Shown here piece after piece: positions 11,315 to 22,563 of a stretch of 64,000 bases of DNA (its first letter is position 1; the number at the start of each line of letters is the position of its first letter). Origin of the DNA: Oxytricha trifallax (Eukaryota; Ciliophora; Spirotrichea; Sporadotrichida; Oxytrichidae); contig ARYC01000051.1 in the NCBI GenBank assembly GCA_000711775.1, forward strand, positions 124,001 to 188,000, written 5' to 3'. The notes under the pieces were generated by a model that was not told the DNA's origin, searched no databases, and saw only the letters and a program-made list of their open reading frames with translations. A program made the translations under genes and the position numbers.

Positions 11315-11659
11315 ATGACCGAATAGAACAACTAAACATAATATAACAGCGGTTCTGGCTTTCAAGAGATGACTTAATTTAACGTTCAGGACTCAAGCCA
11401 TTCACTTTAATTAAAAAATTTATGCTTTAATATTGTCATACAAAATTCTGTTGAATAAAAATTTTTTAACAAAATAAATCACAATAAAAATGCATTATTT
11501 TTATGTTCACAAGGAAATAGTCATTTGTAGAACTAATAACTCTCAATTTAAAACATTTCTAATCTGAGGCATTTCTGCAAGTTTGCATATAATATAATCT
11601 AATTTATAGTTTTTTAATTATTATTATTATTATTAAATTAAGATAAAAAGCAAGTTTGA
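11315..11659 (+). CDS. Unknown 114-aa ORF, Gln/Asn/Ser-rich
   Basis: The frame starts at ATG 11315 (MTEQNNQTQYNSGSGFQEM), continues TQFNVQDSSHSLQLKNLCFN and ends at TGA 11657-11659. Many Gln codons are TAA or TAG. The first 40 codons are richer in G and C than the flanks and have the low-complexity polar look of ciliate N-termini; the second half could be AT-rich noise. No domain is recognised. Confidence 0.38.
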
Positions 11660-12401
11660 AAACTGCTAGAAGTCTTTTAAGAGATCAAGTTTTTTTACAT
11701 TTTAGTTAAATAAATATTGCAAAAAATTGTTGAATTTGGAGAACAATTGAAATGATAATTTATTTAATTTAAATTAATATAGAAATATCTTCATCCATAA
11801 ATTCCAAATGAATTATTATATGAATTTTCAATATGATTAGAAATATCAAGATGAGCTAATTCTAATATTTTTCATAAAATTTTTTTTATTTTGGTTTTTT
11901 TGAAAAAATAAATGACTTAATAATATCAATAGTAAATTTTATTAAATTTTTAAGATATTACCAATTATATTAAGTTAATCATTTTTTCTCTCAAATATTT
12001 TACTAAAATATTTATAGAGTATAGTGTAATAATATTTTAATTTGAATTAAATCAACCAGATTAGACCAGCATTTTAGAACAATCCACTTAAAAGAAGATC
12101 TACATTTATGCCCTTTTAAAGAAATTTAATTTTTTTATGAATAAAGTAAAAAATTCTAATTTATTTTGATTAAAAAACATAACTTTAATATTCCTAAGAA
12201 ATTATATAGTTGAGAAAGGAAATCTAAAAGTTCATCTCAGAATAAGAAAAATAGCAAATATAACTAAATATATGAAATATTAATTTTTCAAAATAATTAA
12301 ATTGTGATATTTTACTGTGCTATCAATCAAATTAAAGATTAATTGGTTATAATTAATTTAAAATATGTTTCTCACTATATTGATATTAGAGTCTTTTTAA
12401 T
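11660..12401. other. AT-rich DNA, nothing recognised
   Basis: No supported gene or repeat. Confidence 0.5.
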
Positions 12402-12953
12402 GAGTTAAAATTGAGTGAATTTCCAAAATATAATCAAATAATCAATCATTTATTCAAACTAATTTAATTTTGATTTTTTAATTCTAATTAAACAGCATCT
12501 ATCTCGAAATTTTGATCATTTCGAGATACGTGCCAAATAAATATAATAAATTACTCAAATATTGAATCACTTAATATTAATGAAATTAAGTTTTTATCAA
12601 ATTAATAGTTCATTTTTTAATAATTTTCAAGTTTAATATATATTTAAGAAATCATATAGATATTACTGATTATTTTCAAAAATCTTAGTTTAATTTATTA
12701 ATAATATACTAACATAATTTAATTTTGATTTAGTTTTAAAATGAACTATTAATTTGATAAAAACTTAATTTCATTAATATTAAGTGATTCAATATTTGAG
12801 TAATTTATTATATTTATTTGGCACGTATCTCGAAATGAAGAAAAATTTCGAGATAGATGCTGTTTAATTAGAATTAAAAAATTAAAATTAAATTAGTGTG
12901 AATAAATGATTGATTATTTGATTATATTTTGGAAATTCACTCAATTTTAACTC
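12402..12953. mobile_element. Palindromic (foldback) element, 0.55 kb
   Basis: The outer ends GAGTTAAAATTGAGTGAATT and its reverse complement flank arms of roughly 230-250 bp. Each arm has an inner hairpin (ATCTATCTCGAAATTT ... TTTCGAGATACGTGCC) that is also self-complementary. The spacer is short and AT-rich. There is no coding capacity. No clear target duplication was found. The right end abuts the coding island at 12957. Confidence 0.75.
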
Positions 12954-12956
12954 AAT

Positions 12957-13262
12957 GTCTAAAAAAAACCATGGAGCAGCAACTTTTTAAGAGCCGATAA
13001 AGTAACGAGTGAAAGGGACATGGCCCCAGGTAAGACACTACCACTACTCGCACTCGCAGATTAAGGGTGGTTCCGAAGAGCCAAGTACTCCTACATCCAG
13101 GTGTTGAAATCAGTGAGGACACAAGAAACTCAGAACTAAATACGAAGAGAACTCTCTCAAAGAGCCACCAAGCCCACCAATAAAGACAGCAATTTAATAG
13201 ATGATGAAGAAAAATTTGATGATGATTTGGACGATTTCTCATACAAGACATAGAGACACTGA
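12957..13262 (+). CDS. Coding island with acidic C-terminus, function unknown
   Basis: About 300 bases of near 45% GC stand out from flanks near 20%. The frame (TGA at 13260-13262) reads ERDMAPGKTLPLLALADQGW, then FRRAKYSYIQVLKSVRTQET, a basic stretch, and an acidic tail DDEEKFDDDLDDFSYKTQRH. Three TAA and one TAG act as Gln. The first in-frame ATG is at 13020; upstream the frame stays open to the edge of the palindrome, so the true 5' end is unknown. This looks like the 3' end of a real gene, possibly a macronuclear-destined segment. No family is recognised. Confidence 0.55.
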
Positions 13263-13474
13263 TAGCGAGGTAAATAATATAAGTGGATCTGGCTTACCTT
13301 TAGACATATTAAAGTAAATTATAAACTAATTAATAGTGTTTTTTTCCAAATTAAATACAGCACATTAAATAAGACTGATTAATAATTAACAGAGATCATT
13401 AATAAATTTGCATCTTATTTTATTAATTCCTGCTTTTTAAATTTAATCTATCTATCTATATTGATATTATAGGA

Positions 13475-13997
13475 TTACATAAAAGTTTGGGAAATTAACT
13501 AAATTTAAATTAAAAAATAAATAATTAATTAAATTTTTATTTAAAGTTTGCCATTTTGAATGATCTTTCGAGTCATTCGATAAAGAATTAAAATATAGGA
13601 CTTCAATATTGGCTGTACTATTTCATCGAATCTTTGTTATCGAATAACTCTAATTTAATTTTTGGATATTATTATTACTTAATACTGTGCGCAAATTAAT
13701 ATTGGGGCTTTTTGCCAGCCAGTAGACAAACCAGTTACTTTCATGCTTTAATTTTCGGCATCCAACTCAATCTTAATCCTAGAGCCAGGAATAATTTTAG
13801 GGTATAATTAAATAAATATAGTTGCACTCATTATTAAAGTCAAGATTCTCGTTACAGGAATTAGATAATATAGTAACGTGAGTTATATTAGAAGTATTAA
13901 TCAAATAAGACCAAGATGGTGAATATTTTAAAAATTTTTTAATTTATTTAATATCTAATTCAGATTAATTTCCCAATTTTGAATGTAATCCAACAAT
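13475..13997. mobile_element. MITE family F, old copy with extra sequence in the middle
   Basis: Ends are ATTATAGGATTACAT and GAATGTAATCCAACAAT, decayed versions of ATTGTAGGAATACATT. Inner family blocks are weakly preserved (TTGGCTGTACTATTTCATCG). The copy is about 100 bp longer than others, with an unrelated, more GC-rich stretch near 13700-13810 (GCCAGCCAGTAGACAAACC). Confidence 0.6.
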
Positions 13998-14145
13998 ATC
14001 ATTCTAGTGAGTAACATATTTAAATTTTATAAATTACCAATTAATCTTGACTTCGATTAATTAACATGCTATATATCAAAGTTTGATTATTTTTAAATAT
14101 TAAGATATCATATATGTGGTTTTTAAATTCAAATATTTCTAAATG

Positions 14146-14335
14146 CATACAGGAGACAGGCCTTTTCAATTATAATAAAATTTAAATAAATTATTCTTTA
14201 ATATATCTGATTTTTATTGAATGCGATGTCTGCCGTAAAACCTTCAGCACAACCGGGAATTTTAAGGACCACGAGAGGAGACACAGTGGAATAAAGTAAG
14301 TGATGAAGGACATTAAATTTTTAAGAATAAAATGA
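14146..14335 (+). pseudogene. C2H2 zinc-finger 3' segment interrupted by an IES
   Basis: Left of the insert the frame reads HTGDRPF, right of it CDVCRKTFSTTGNFKDHERR and HSGIK. Removing 14171-14222 joins PF-Q-CDVC in frame, giving a standard linker and complete finger. The frame then ends at TGA 14333-14335. The previous finger is lost except its last His, so the 5' side is truncated at about 14140. The NFKDHERRHS ending is shared with the 3.7 and 53.1 kb copies, so all three are paralogues of one zinc-finger family. A spliceosomal intron is unlikely because the insert does not begin with GT. Confidence 0.75.
14171..14222. other. Internal eliminated sequence (IES) with AAT pointer
   Basis: A 52-bp, almost pure AT insert (three G or C in its first 40 bases) lies between direct AAT repeats at 14168-14170 and 14220-14222. 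Loss of the insert and one AAT restores the reading frame of a conserved finger exactly. A short direct repeat kept once is the signature of germline-soma DNA elimination in spirotrich ciliates. Confidence 0.72.
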
Positions 14336-14798
14336 GCGCAAAATAAAGATATATTCCCAATAAATAACTTACCTCTTATTATAATTATGGTAAGACTTTT
14401 AAATTTATAATGAAAAAATTAATAAATAGTAATTGATTTTTTAGTTTTAAATTTAAAAGATTCTTAACAAATTTTTAAATAAAATCTTTTGGGGAAGAAA
14501 TTTCCCTTCAGTAATTTTGCTGTTAATCTAAATAAAAAAAACATCTAACACTATTTTATAATCTTCATAATGAAGATGTGTAAAATATTTTGAATAAATT
14601 AAAATTAATTAATAATTCTTTTATAATTTTATGTAATTGAGTAAGTAATTACTACAACAATATTATCACACATAGGCATTAATAACAAATGTTATTGAAA
14701 ATTATTAAAATTAAATATATATTCCCTGAAAAATTTCCTAAAATTCTAATTTTTTGAATTATCAATATTGTCAATGTAATATAATATATCTCTTCATT
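14336..14798. other. AT-rich DNA, nothing recognised
   Basis: No repeat or convincing frame was seen. Confidence 0.45.
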
Positions 14799-14897
14799 AT
14801 GAAAAAATTACATCAAAGGCAATAAGCAAACTCTTTTGCTGAGCAGAAAACTTCACCAACTCATAAATTATTTTCTCTTTTCTAGTTTCTTATGTGA
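14799..14897 (+). CDS. Small ORF, 32 aa
   Basis: ATG 14799 to TGA 14895-14897 reads MKKLHQRQQANSFAEQK, then TSPTHKLFSLF. The block TTTTGCTGAGCAGAAA resembles TTTTACTGAGCAGAAA in the 57.15-kb ORF (SFAEQK against CFTEQK). This hints at a shared, perhaps repeated, coding segment. Function unknown and the call is weak. Confidence 0.25.
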
Positions 14898-15159
14898 ATT
14901 TTAATTTTTTATTATCGTAACATTATTTTAAATTCTAAATCAAAGAATAATTTTTTATGTGAAACTCCTATAAAAATGTAAATTCTTTACACTAAAAAAT
15001 GTCAAACTCTCAAAGAATGTTTCATATATAAGAAGCATACCTATTTTATTATTTAAAACTTAATAAAACTGGAAGCAATACGGCTTAAAAAGATCTTGGA
15101 AGAAAATTCTTTAAAAAAAACTGTTATACAAAAGTTAAACCAAAAAATAATGAAATTTT

Positions 15160-15310
15160 TCATCTGAATTTTTTGTAAAAATGTTTTCCACAAAAATTTC
15201 CAGATTAATAAAAAAAACACCACTCAAAATCATTAAAAAAATTAGCTGTATCTATGCATAAAACCATAGTAATTTGAGTTAGGGTGAGATTTCCTTAAAA
15301 TATTCCAGAT
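15160..15310 (-). CDS. Unknown coding fragment
   Basis: The minus strand reads GNLTLTQITMVLCIDTANFF, then NDFEWCFFYQSGNFCGKHFY, ending at TGA 15160-15162. It contains Trp, Cys and Gly uncommon in the local background, but no start codon or family is evident. Confidence 0.22.
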
Positions 15311-16044
15311 CTATTTAAATATACAAATATAATTATCAAAATGTTTTTGAAATTAATGATAAAATATCAAGTATAGATAATTTAATAATTGTAAATTATT
15401 ATTTATTTTACTTCCATTTCTAAAATAAGAGATTAAATTTTCATAAATTTTCTACTATATTTGCTATTTTTAATCATTAAAGCAGTTCAAAGAGAACATT
15501 ATTTATTTGATTTACAATAGAAATATCTTGTTTTTCTGCTATTTATAGCAAGAAGCAAGGGATTATAAAATAAAATATTCTTATATTTTCTAAAGTATAA
15601 TGAACTTTCTAATATCAGTTTCACTATTGTTTTAGAATAAAAATTCTTATTTTATATAATCTTGAATATAAATTAATAATATGAAAAAATTCGAATTGAA
15701 ATTTTTATTTATAATAAAAATTTGGAAAGTGCTTGTATAGATTTTTAATTATTTTATCAGTACTAGATCCATTTATAATTTTTTTTAAAATGCCTAAAAT
15801 TTAGTTTAATATAATTAAAGGTTATTAAACTATAACCCACTGTTAAATTTTTTGAATTTTAAAATTACTTTAATTAACATGAACCTCTAAAATTTAAAAC
15901 AATACATAAAATTTAAAAGATTTATCAATAAAAATAAAGGAGATGTTAAAATCCTAGCAGTACAATCACGTGTAGAACATATAATAAGGTTTTATCTTTT
16001 TTTTCTTGAAATTGAGGCATTTATTCCTTCTTGATACATCTTGA
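15311..16044. other. AT-rich DNA, nothing recognised
   Basis: No supported gene or repeat. Confidence 0.5.
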
Positions 16045-16419
16045 TAATGTAGTACTTACTTCAGTGATGGAATTTATATTTAAATTTTATACACCTTTGC
16101 TGTTTACTTAAAACCCTGTGTCACAGATTGCCACGTCAAAACACTCAAATACTTCTACGTCACGACTAAGATTGATAGTTTGAATTTAGTATTATCTAGT
16201 GAATAATAAATTTATTTGATCCTTAAATCATTAAATACACTTAAAACCATTTCACTCTTCAAATTACGGATAGATCATTAATTTTATTTGACAATCCTCT
16301 CAAATATTTAATATTTCAAGAAAGATTACATAAATAATGACCTTATATTATCAGATAAAAAATAGACACTCTTAAATATTTTAGATTTATCAAAAGAAAT
16401 GGGATTAAGTGGGGAGTGA
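16045..16419 (+). CDS. Unknown ORF, possibly leucine-repeat-like
   Basis: Open from after TGA 16042-16044 to TGA 16417-16419, 124 codons. It reads YLKPCVTDCHVKTLKYFYV, TTKIDSLNLVLSSEQQ, LILKSLNTLKTISLFKLR and ends LLNILDLSKEMGLSGE. The spaced Leu/Ile pattern recalls ciliate leucine-rich proteins but no clean repeat can be drawn. The CHVKTL ... YVTTK block resembles DRHVISL(stop)YVTTN at 4.8 kb, so both may be parts of one gene family. There is no ATG near the 5' end. Confidence 0.4.
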
Positions 16420-18954
16420 TGAACTCTTAATCATTTTAGTACACAAAAACTGTGAAAAAATAATTACAATTCTGTTATCTTGACTAAAGATAATTAAGTA
16501 AATTTAATAACAAATAACTCATAAAAATGAAGTAGTTAAGCACCTTATACCTTGTTAAAAATAGAGAAGAACTTTTAAAAAAAGATTTTCTATATAATAA
16601 TCTCAAGAATAAAAAAGTTTTTTTTTAAAGAAAACTTAAATTCTAACAATAAATGAAGATAATTTGAAAAAAAATAAAAAGTTAAAGTATAGGAATAAAA
16701 AGCATACCTAAAGTTAAAACTAAAGATTAAACTTTTCATGGTGGGAGATTAAAATTAATAAAAAATTAGTTATAATGCTCGATATAAATTTAATCCTCTA
16801 TTTCTAGAGAAACTTTGTTGTTATCTAAACAATTTTTTAAATATAGGAAGTACTGCTTATATTATAATTTCCCTAACTTTTTTTATGAGGTTTTATGTTA
16901 AAATATTTGAATTAAGTAAATTTTAATTATGAATTTTATTTTATTTTATTCCCGCAATATAATTAAACCTAAAAGGAATATTTGATTTAAAATTATTTAA
17001 AACAATAGTCGTTCATTCATTTCAACTTAAGCATAAATTTTATATAGCATTTGTTGAACTAATATTAAAGCAAATTTAAGTTGAATGTGAAAATATAAAT
17101 CAATTTATTATATTTATGATGAATATTTATTTAATGATTATGACTATAAATACATTTTTGATAAATATTATAAAATGCTCCTCTATGAATAAATAATTAT
17201 TGTATTTTTAATATCATAATTAAATTCATCTTTAAATATTTATAATATATTTATTTTCTGAACTGTCTTTCTAAATATATATGAATAATTAAGGCAGGTA
17301 TAATACAAATTAATTTATGATAATTAAAATAGTATTACAATAATTGTGATTTTATTTATAAAAACTCAATTATTTTAATATTAATGGTAAATGTGCTATT
17401 TAACTTTGAAACTGATAAAAATTTAAGTAAATATATGTGCATATAAATATTTATATTTATATTAACTGATGACATCCAATAAAATTGAAATCATTATATA
17501 AATTGCCCATTGTACCACTTTATATTTTATATTAATTGAATTTTTCATTTAAAATCTTAATTTGAATGTTGCTAAACTTTGTTTAAAGTTTTTGTTAAAA
17601 ATTATCTAATTAATATAAAATAAATATTAACAAATTTTAGGTCATAATGTTATAATATTTAGATTTTTTTTGCTTTCGTCATAATTCAATAATTTAGGTA
17701 GAATGTATTTAACTTTAAAATTAATTATTTCATTTTTGACAAAATTTATATTTTTAAATGTCTTTATAAAAATAATACTGAAAATAAACAATTATAATTC
17801 ATCACATTTTTTTTGCTTGTAAATTTGAAAACTTGAAGCAGAGTAATTAATGCAAATTAAGATAATATAAATTAAAAATTGAAATATCATATTTGCTATT
17901 TAAAGTTTTACAATTTTTTTGATTATTGAATTACTATTTAAATGAGAAAATAATAAATAAAGAGGCAATATTAAAATCTAGAACATTAAATTTTTAGGAT
18001 ATATATCTTGAAACTTTATCGTCTCTGTTTTTATCATGAGACAACAAGGCATCTACAAACTTGTATATTGAATAAATAAGTAAATAAAATCTATAAAAAA
18101 TATTATTTTAGTATTCCATATTTGTAAAAGAAGTTGTCTGTTCTTGTTTGAATTATCTGATAAAAAATAATTTAATACAAAATTTCAAGATCTAAATGCC
18201 TTCCATTTCTTAAAGAAGTTAAAATTTTAGGCAGTATGACATTATATAATATCTCAATTTTATATTTAATTAATCAAACTATATAAAGAGCTAACTCCGG
18301 CCCCCCTCATATAATTTAAATTATGCTTTATTTTATTATTATATTAAATTCTAAAGTCTTCATTATTATTTATTGAGCTCTAATTACTATGTAATATTTT
18401 GGAAGCCTCCGATTATGATTTTATATAATAAAATATATTGAATTTGAACTATATATAAAAATACAATTAATTGTAATTAATTTCAAATATCGCTCAAATA
18501 AAAATGGTATAAAAAATTGAGTAAAGTTATCACATTATAAAAATTTATAATAATCTTCTATTTATATCTATTTTTTCTTCTAAGTTTGATTAAAATAAGC
18601 TTGTTCACGTTTTTTAATTAAAATTAATAATATACATAAAAATATTTGAACACTCTGTTTATTTTTATATTTTAAAAAAGGGGAAATATCTACATAAAAG
18701 TTTCTTTTCTTTTTATTTAATTATTATTTTTTCTTATTATTAGTCTTAATTTATTATTTTTTATGCTCTAAACTATTAAGAATGATCAATAAAATATTTC
18801 ATGAAAGTTATCAATCTTTATTTAAAAATACATATAAATTTTAAAGAAAAATTTTAAAATATCTAGGCACAATTTGAAGCTAACATAATTCAATAAACTT
18901 ATTTTTGTATTCATTAGCTTCTTCATGAAATGAAATTGAAAATCTAATTTGAAT
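16420..18954. other. AT-rich DNA, nothing recognised
   Basis: Runs of A and T, one short C-run at 18300-18306, no gene or repeat supported. Confidence 0.5.
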
Positions 18955-19367
18955 ATTATAGGAATACATTCGATTTGGGAAAATGAATTAAAATTAATTA
19001 ATTATTAATTACCTTCAGTTATGTTTTTGGAAAATGTCTCCAAACCCTAACAATATTATACTCTTTGGATAGCGCATTAAAAATGATACGGTGGTTGTTA
19101 TTGCTATAATGATTTTATCTCATCAACCAAGCGAGAAAAATCCCTTTTACTATTTTTTGGAGTTAGCTCAAAATCAAAATATCTCGCTTCCTCGGATAAT
19201 TCAGGAATATCAAATAGTAAAAGTCCAGCTAAAATTGCGGGATTTACCGTAGAATCGAGTTAGAATTGAATTTTGAGCTCCTTTGGATTTGATAACACTG
19301 CCATGATTTTAATATTTAATTAATTTAATTTTAATTCATTTTCCCAAATCGAATGAATTCCTACAAT
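18955..19367. mobile_element. MITE family F, subtype b
   Basis: Ends ATTATAGGAATACATTCGAT and TTCCCAAATCGAATGAATTC-CTACAAT form the inverted repeat. The interior (GTCTCCAAACCCTAACAATA, GGTGGTTGTTATTGCTA, AAATAGTAAAAGTCCAGCTA) matches the copy at 27.86 kb better than the others, defining a subtype. No coding capacity. Confidence 0.8.
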
Positions 19368-20605
19368 AATAAAATTTTTGATAAAACTACAATATATTTT
19401 TCAATTAAAATATTGCAAAAATTTTAAAGTGTAATCTTTTATTTTTTTTAATTCTAAAAAATAGGCATGGGAATAAGGAATAATAAATTATTCTTAATAA
19501 TTAACATTATTTTTAATTTTCCAAAGTAATTTCTTTACATCAATACATTTCAATTCATACTTTGTATAAAATTTAAAAATAATTATGGAAGGCTTTTTTT
19601 AACAAGGTCGTCTTGTTTGATTAGTAACAATTGATTGTTATATAATTTTTTTTGAGAAAAACTGAGGGTCTTTTTTTGAATTTTAATTTCCATAAATTCC
19701 AAAATTTTAACTCATTGACTCTTTATGATTAAAATAATAATAATAATTATCTAATATTTATTGTCAGAATATAATCAATAAAGTTAGAGGAAGGATACTT
19801 TAAAAATAAATAGCATTCGGGCAAAAACTGAGTAAACCGAAATTAGGCGAGACTCCCCGTTTTTTTATCATTAGTTTTAAACAATATATTTTACGCTATC
19901 ATTTTTGAAATAAACTGTTAGAGATAAATTTGTTTTTAGTGGACTATAAATAATTCAATTTTAAAAAAAACTACATTTTTTTGTTGTTGTCCAAATTAAA
20001 ATGAGTAAAATAAGTTTTAAATATTAATTTTAAGATATGTAAGCTTTTTAATAAATGCTAATGTTTAACTAAAGCCTTATAATTGTGATTATGATATTAA
20101 ATTTAAATTTAATTGGTTATTCAGAAAAAAATTTTAATTTTTAGAAATATAATTTTTTTAATTTAAATTATTTCTTTGGTTTTTTATTCATTTATTAATA
20201 CAACTTTAAAACTTTTTTATGTTTAAACCTCTTAACCATGTCTCTAGTCTATAAATTTGTGAACATATTAATCATCAATAAATTATAAGATTTTAAGATA
20301 AATTATTTGTATAAACACTGAAATAGATTTTATACTGTTCTTTCTTTATGTGAGAAGATAAAGTAAATAATACAAATTCTTTCTGTTGTTTAATCATATT
20401 TGTTTTGTATAAATACAAATTTTATAGTAACTTTCTATTAATGTTTTTAATTTTTTAATTATTTTTCATGTATCATAGGTATGATTTATCATAAGCAAAT
20501 ATAATATTTTTACTAATTTAATAACAAAAACCTTTATTTTCAAAAGGATTAAAAAGAAATCCGTAGTATCTTCATTTAGATGAAATTACATATAAATATT
20601 TTAAT
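19368..20605. other. AT-rich DNA with a short SINE-like fragment
   Basis: The stretch GGCGAGACTCCCCGTTTTTT at about 19846-19865 resembles the 3' part of GTTAGACTCCCCTGTTTTTT at 30028-30047; it may be a remnant of a small repeat. Nothing else was recognised. Confidence 0.4.
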
Positions 20606-20852
20606 TTGAATAATAATAAAAATATTTATATATGTTTAATAATTATAAGTATACCAACAATAATGATTGTTGCATTCAGTGAGGAACACATTAAATATGA
20701 AAAATCTTTTACTTTAATTTTTAATTTAATTTATTTAATTATAATAATTTTAAAGTCAAATGCCTCCTTACTTGGTACTTGCGATAGTAATCTTAGTCAC
20801 AAATTTTGCATTAGTATGGATTAAATTATTTATAAAAAATAGGAAATTATGA
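20606..20852 (+). CDS. Small membrane-protein ORF(s), frame shifted
   Basis: Two overlapping frames are hydrophobic. The upstream one starts at 20606 (MNNNKNIYICLIIISIPTIM) with two candidate membrane segments. Another starts at ATG 20760 and ends at TGA 20850-20852: MPPYLVLAIVILVTNFALVW, then IKLFIKNRKL, a 30-aa peptide with one membrane segment. Similar DNA (ATGCCTCCTAAC ... GCATTAGTATGG) occurs at 28469 and a looser match at 58694, so the segment is repeated. It may be one protein with a frameshift. No family is assigned. Confidence 0.35.
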
Positions 20853-21108
20853 GATATAGGTGATTATATCTTTCTCAGCAAATGATTTTCTACAATGCTT
20901 AAAAGGGCATAAAAACATTTAAAATAAAATCATTTCTTATTAATATTATTGATTATTTTAATTAAAATTGTAAAGAAAAATTCAGTGAGGAATCGAGTGG
21001 GACTAAACTTAATTATAATTATTAATTTATTAAAATATTTTAATATAATTTACTAAAAATATTATAAATTGATAGAAAATACTGCTTAATATGTTTATAT
21101 ATAATGAT

Positions 21109-21607
21109 GGGGGGGGGGGGAAGTTTCCTGCACTGTTTTTTTATTTATGTTAAATTTAATAAATTTTACGTAAATTAAGAAATTTAATATTTTAATACCC
21201 ATTAAATATGAAGAGCATATTATTCATCATTGAAGTAGCTCAAGAAAATATAGTATAACATTATATAGGCATGGTAAGAGCAAGATAAATTGAATCAGAA
21301 TTACACTAACAATTGGATGCAATATTTTAAATGACTTCAGCAAAGGAATATAAAATTTAAGAGACAGAACCTACAAAAATCAAATGAAAAATGTTAAAGT
21401 AGTTGGAATCTGAAGAGAGATATTGACTATTGATTAATAAATTAAAGTAATTATAACAATGAAATTAGACCTGAAGTTGGTTGATAGTTGTTATAAAGAT
21501 TAATTTAATATAAAAAAAATTAAAAAATATAAAATTAAAAAAAGTGCAGGAAACTTCCCAAAAAATTTTTTTTTATCATAAACCAGTGCAGGAAACTTCC
21601 CCCCCCC
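21109..21607. mobile_element. MITE family G with perfect 8-bp target duplication
   Basis: Ends are a G-run followed by AAGTTTCCTGCACT and its inverse AGTGCAGGAAACTTCC plus a C-run. ATAATGAT flanks both sides (21101-21108 and 21608-21615), a perfect 8-bp duplication. GTGCAGGAAACTTCC occurs twice in the right end, about 40 bp apart. The interior is AT-rich and not coding. Confidence 0.88.
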
Positions 21608-21615
21608 ATAATGAT

Positions 21616-22363
21616 TAATAATTATAATAAAATATTTTAGCAATAAAATAAAAAAGAAGTTTAGTATCGGAGTTATTAAATTCAATCTTTCTGCTAGTTG
21701 TCTGTTGTGGATATTCAACAACAAAATAATTAAATTATATAAAAAATAAATAACTTTAAATGCAAATTTAAACCCTAAAACTTGTAATTAGAGCATTAAT
21801 TAATATAATTCTAAAAAATTATTTGAATCTCAGAACATATTTTAAATAAAATTAGAATATTTATGAAATTTTCAATTTAATTTTTGATTTATTTAAATAT
21901 ACCTTTATTAATTATTTTTTCAATTTAAAAGTTAAAATTTCTTTCACATAATTAAAATAATAAAAATAATAATCTTTAAATACTAATTATAAATATTAAT
22001 ATAATTATCAATTAAAATATATCAACGTAAAATAAATTGATTAAAATTTTTACTAGTAATAAATTACTTTATAATAAAAAGACTATAGATAGAAGGGAAA
22101 AATTTTGGGTTGAATGAGTGTTTAACAAAAAAATTATCTTTACTAAAGCAAATTTTAATATCCTTAATGCCTACTATAATTTTTTTTACATTAAATTCAT
22201 TTATTCCTAAATTAGTTGTGAATTTATCTAATTAAATTTCTCGTCATAAAGGCAATTATTTAAGCTAAAGCGAGTATATAAAGGCAAGTTAATAACATAT
22301 AAAATAAGTTAAGGAGATTCATCCTAATCATTTCAAAAGAAATCAGAGATAAATTGTTAATTA
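21616..22363. other. AT-rich DNA, one weak frame
   Basis: A frame reading QLFKLKRVYKGKLITYKISQ runs up to the Merlin element at 22364, but it has no start or recognised motif. Confidence 0.4.
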
Positions 22364-22563
22364 GGGGGGGGTCTAAGTCGGTACCACTCAATTTTTGAAA
22401 TCCTAAGTCAGTACCATATGAAAAAAAAATTTTTTACCCAAAAATCCTAATTCTGTACCACTAAAAAATAGTTTTTTTTTATTTAATAAATTAAATATTT
22501 ATTTAAAAGTAAATTAATTTTTATATTATGAAATTTTTTTACTTAATTATATAAAAAATTTTA

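Noticed and set aside
12952-13251. Minus-strand 99-aa frame
   Set aside because: It is the shadow of the plus-strand coding island, whose frame has a sensible composition, reassigned Gln codons and an acidic tail.
18297-18306. MITE end at the isolated C-run
   Set aside because: No family G or F motif adjoins it and no partner end was found.
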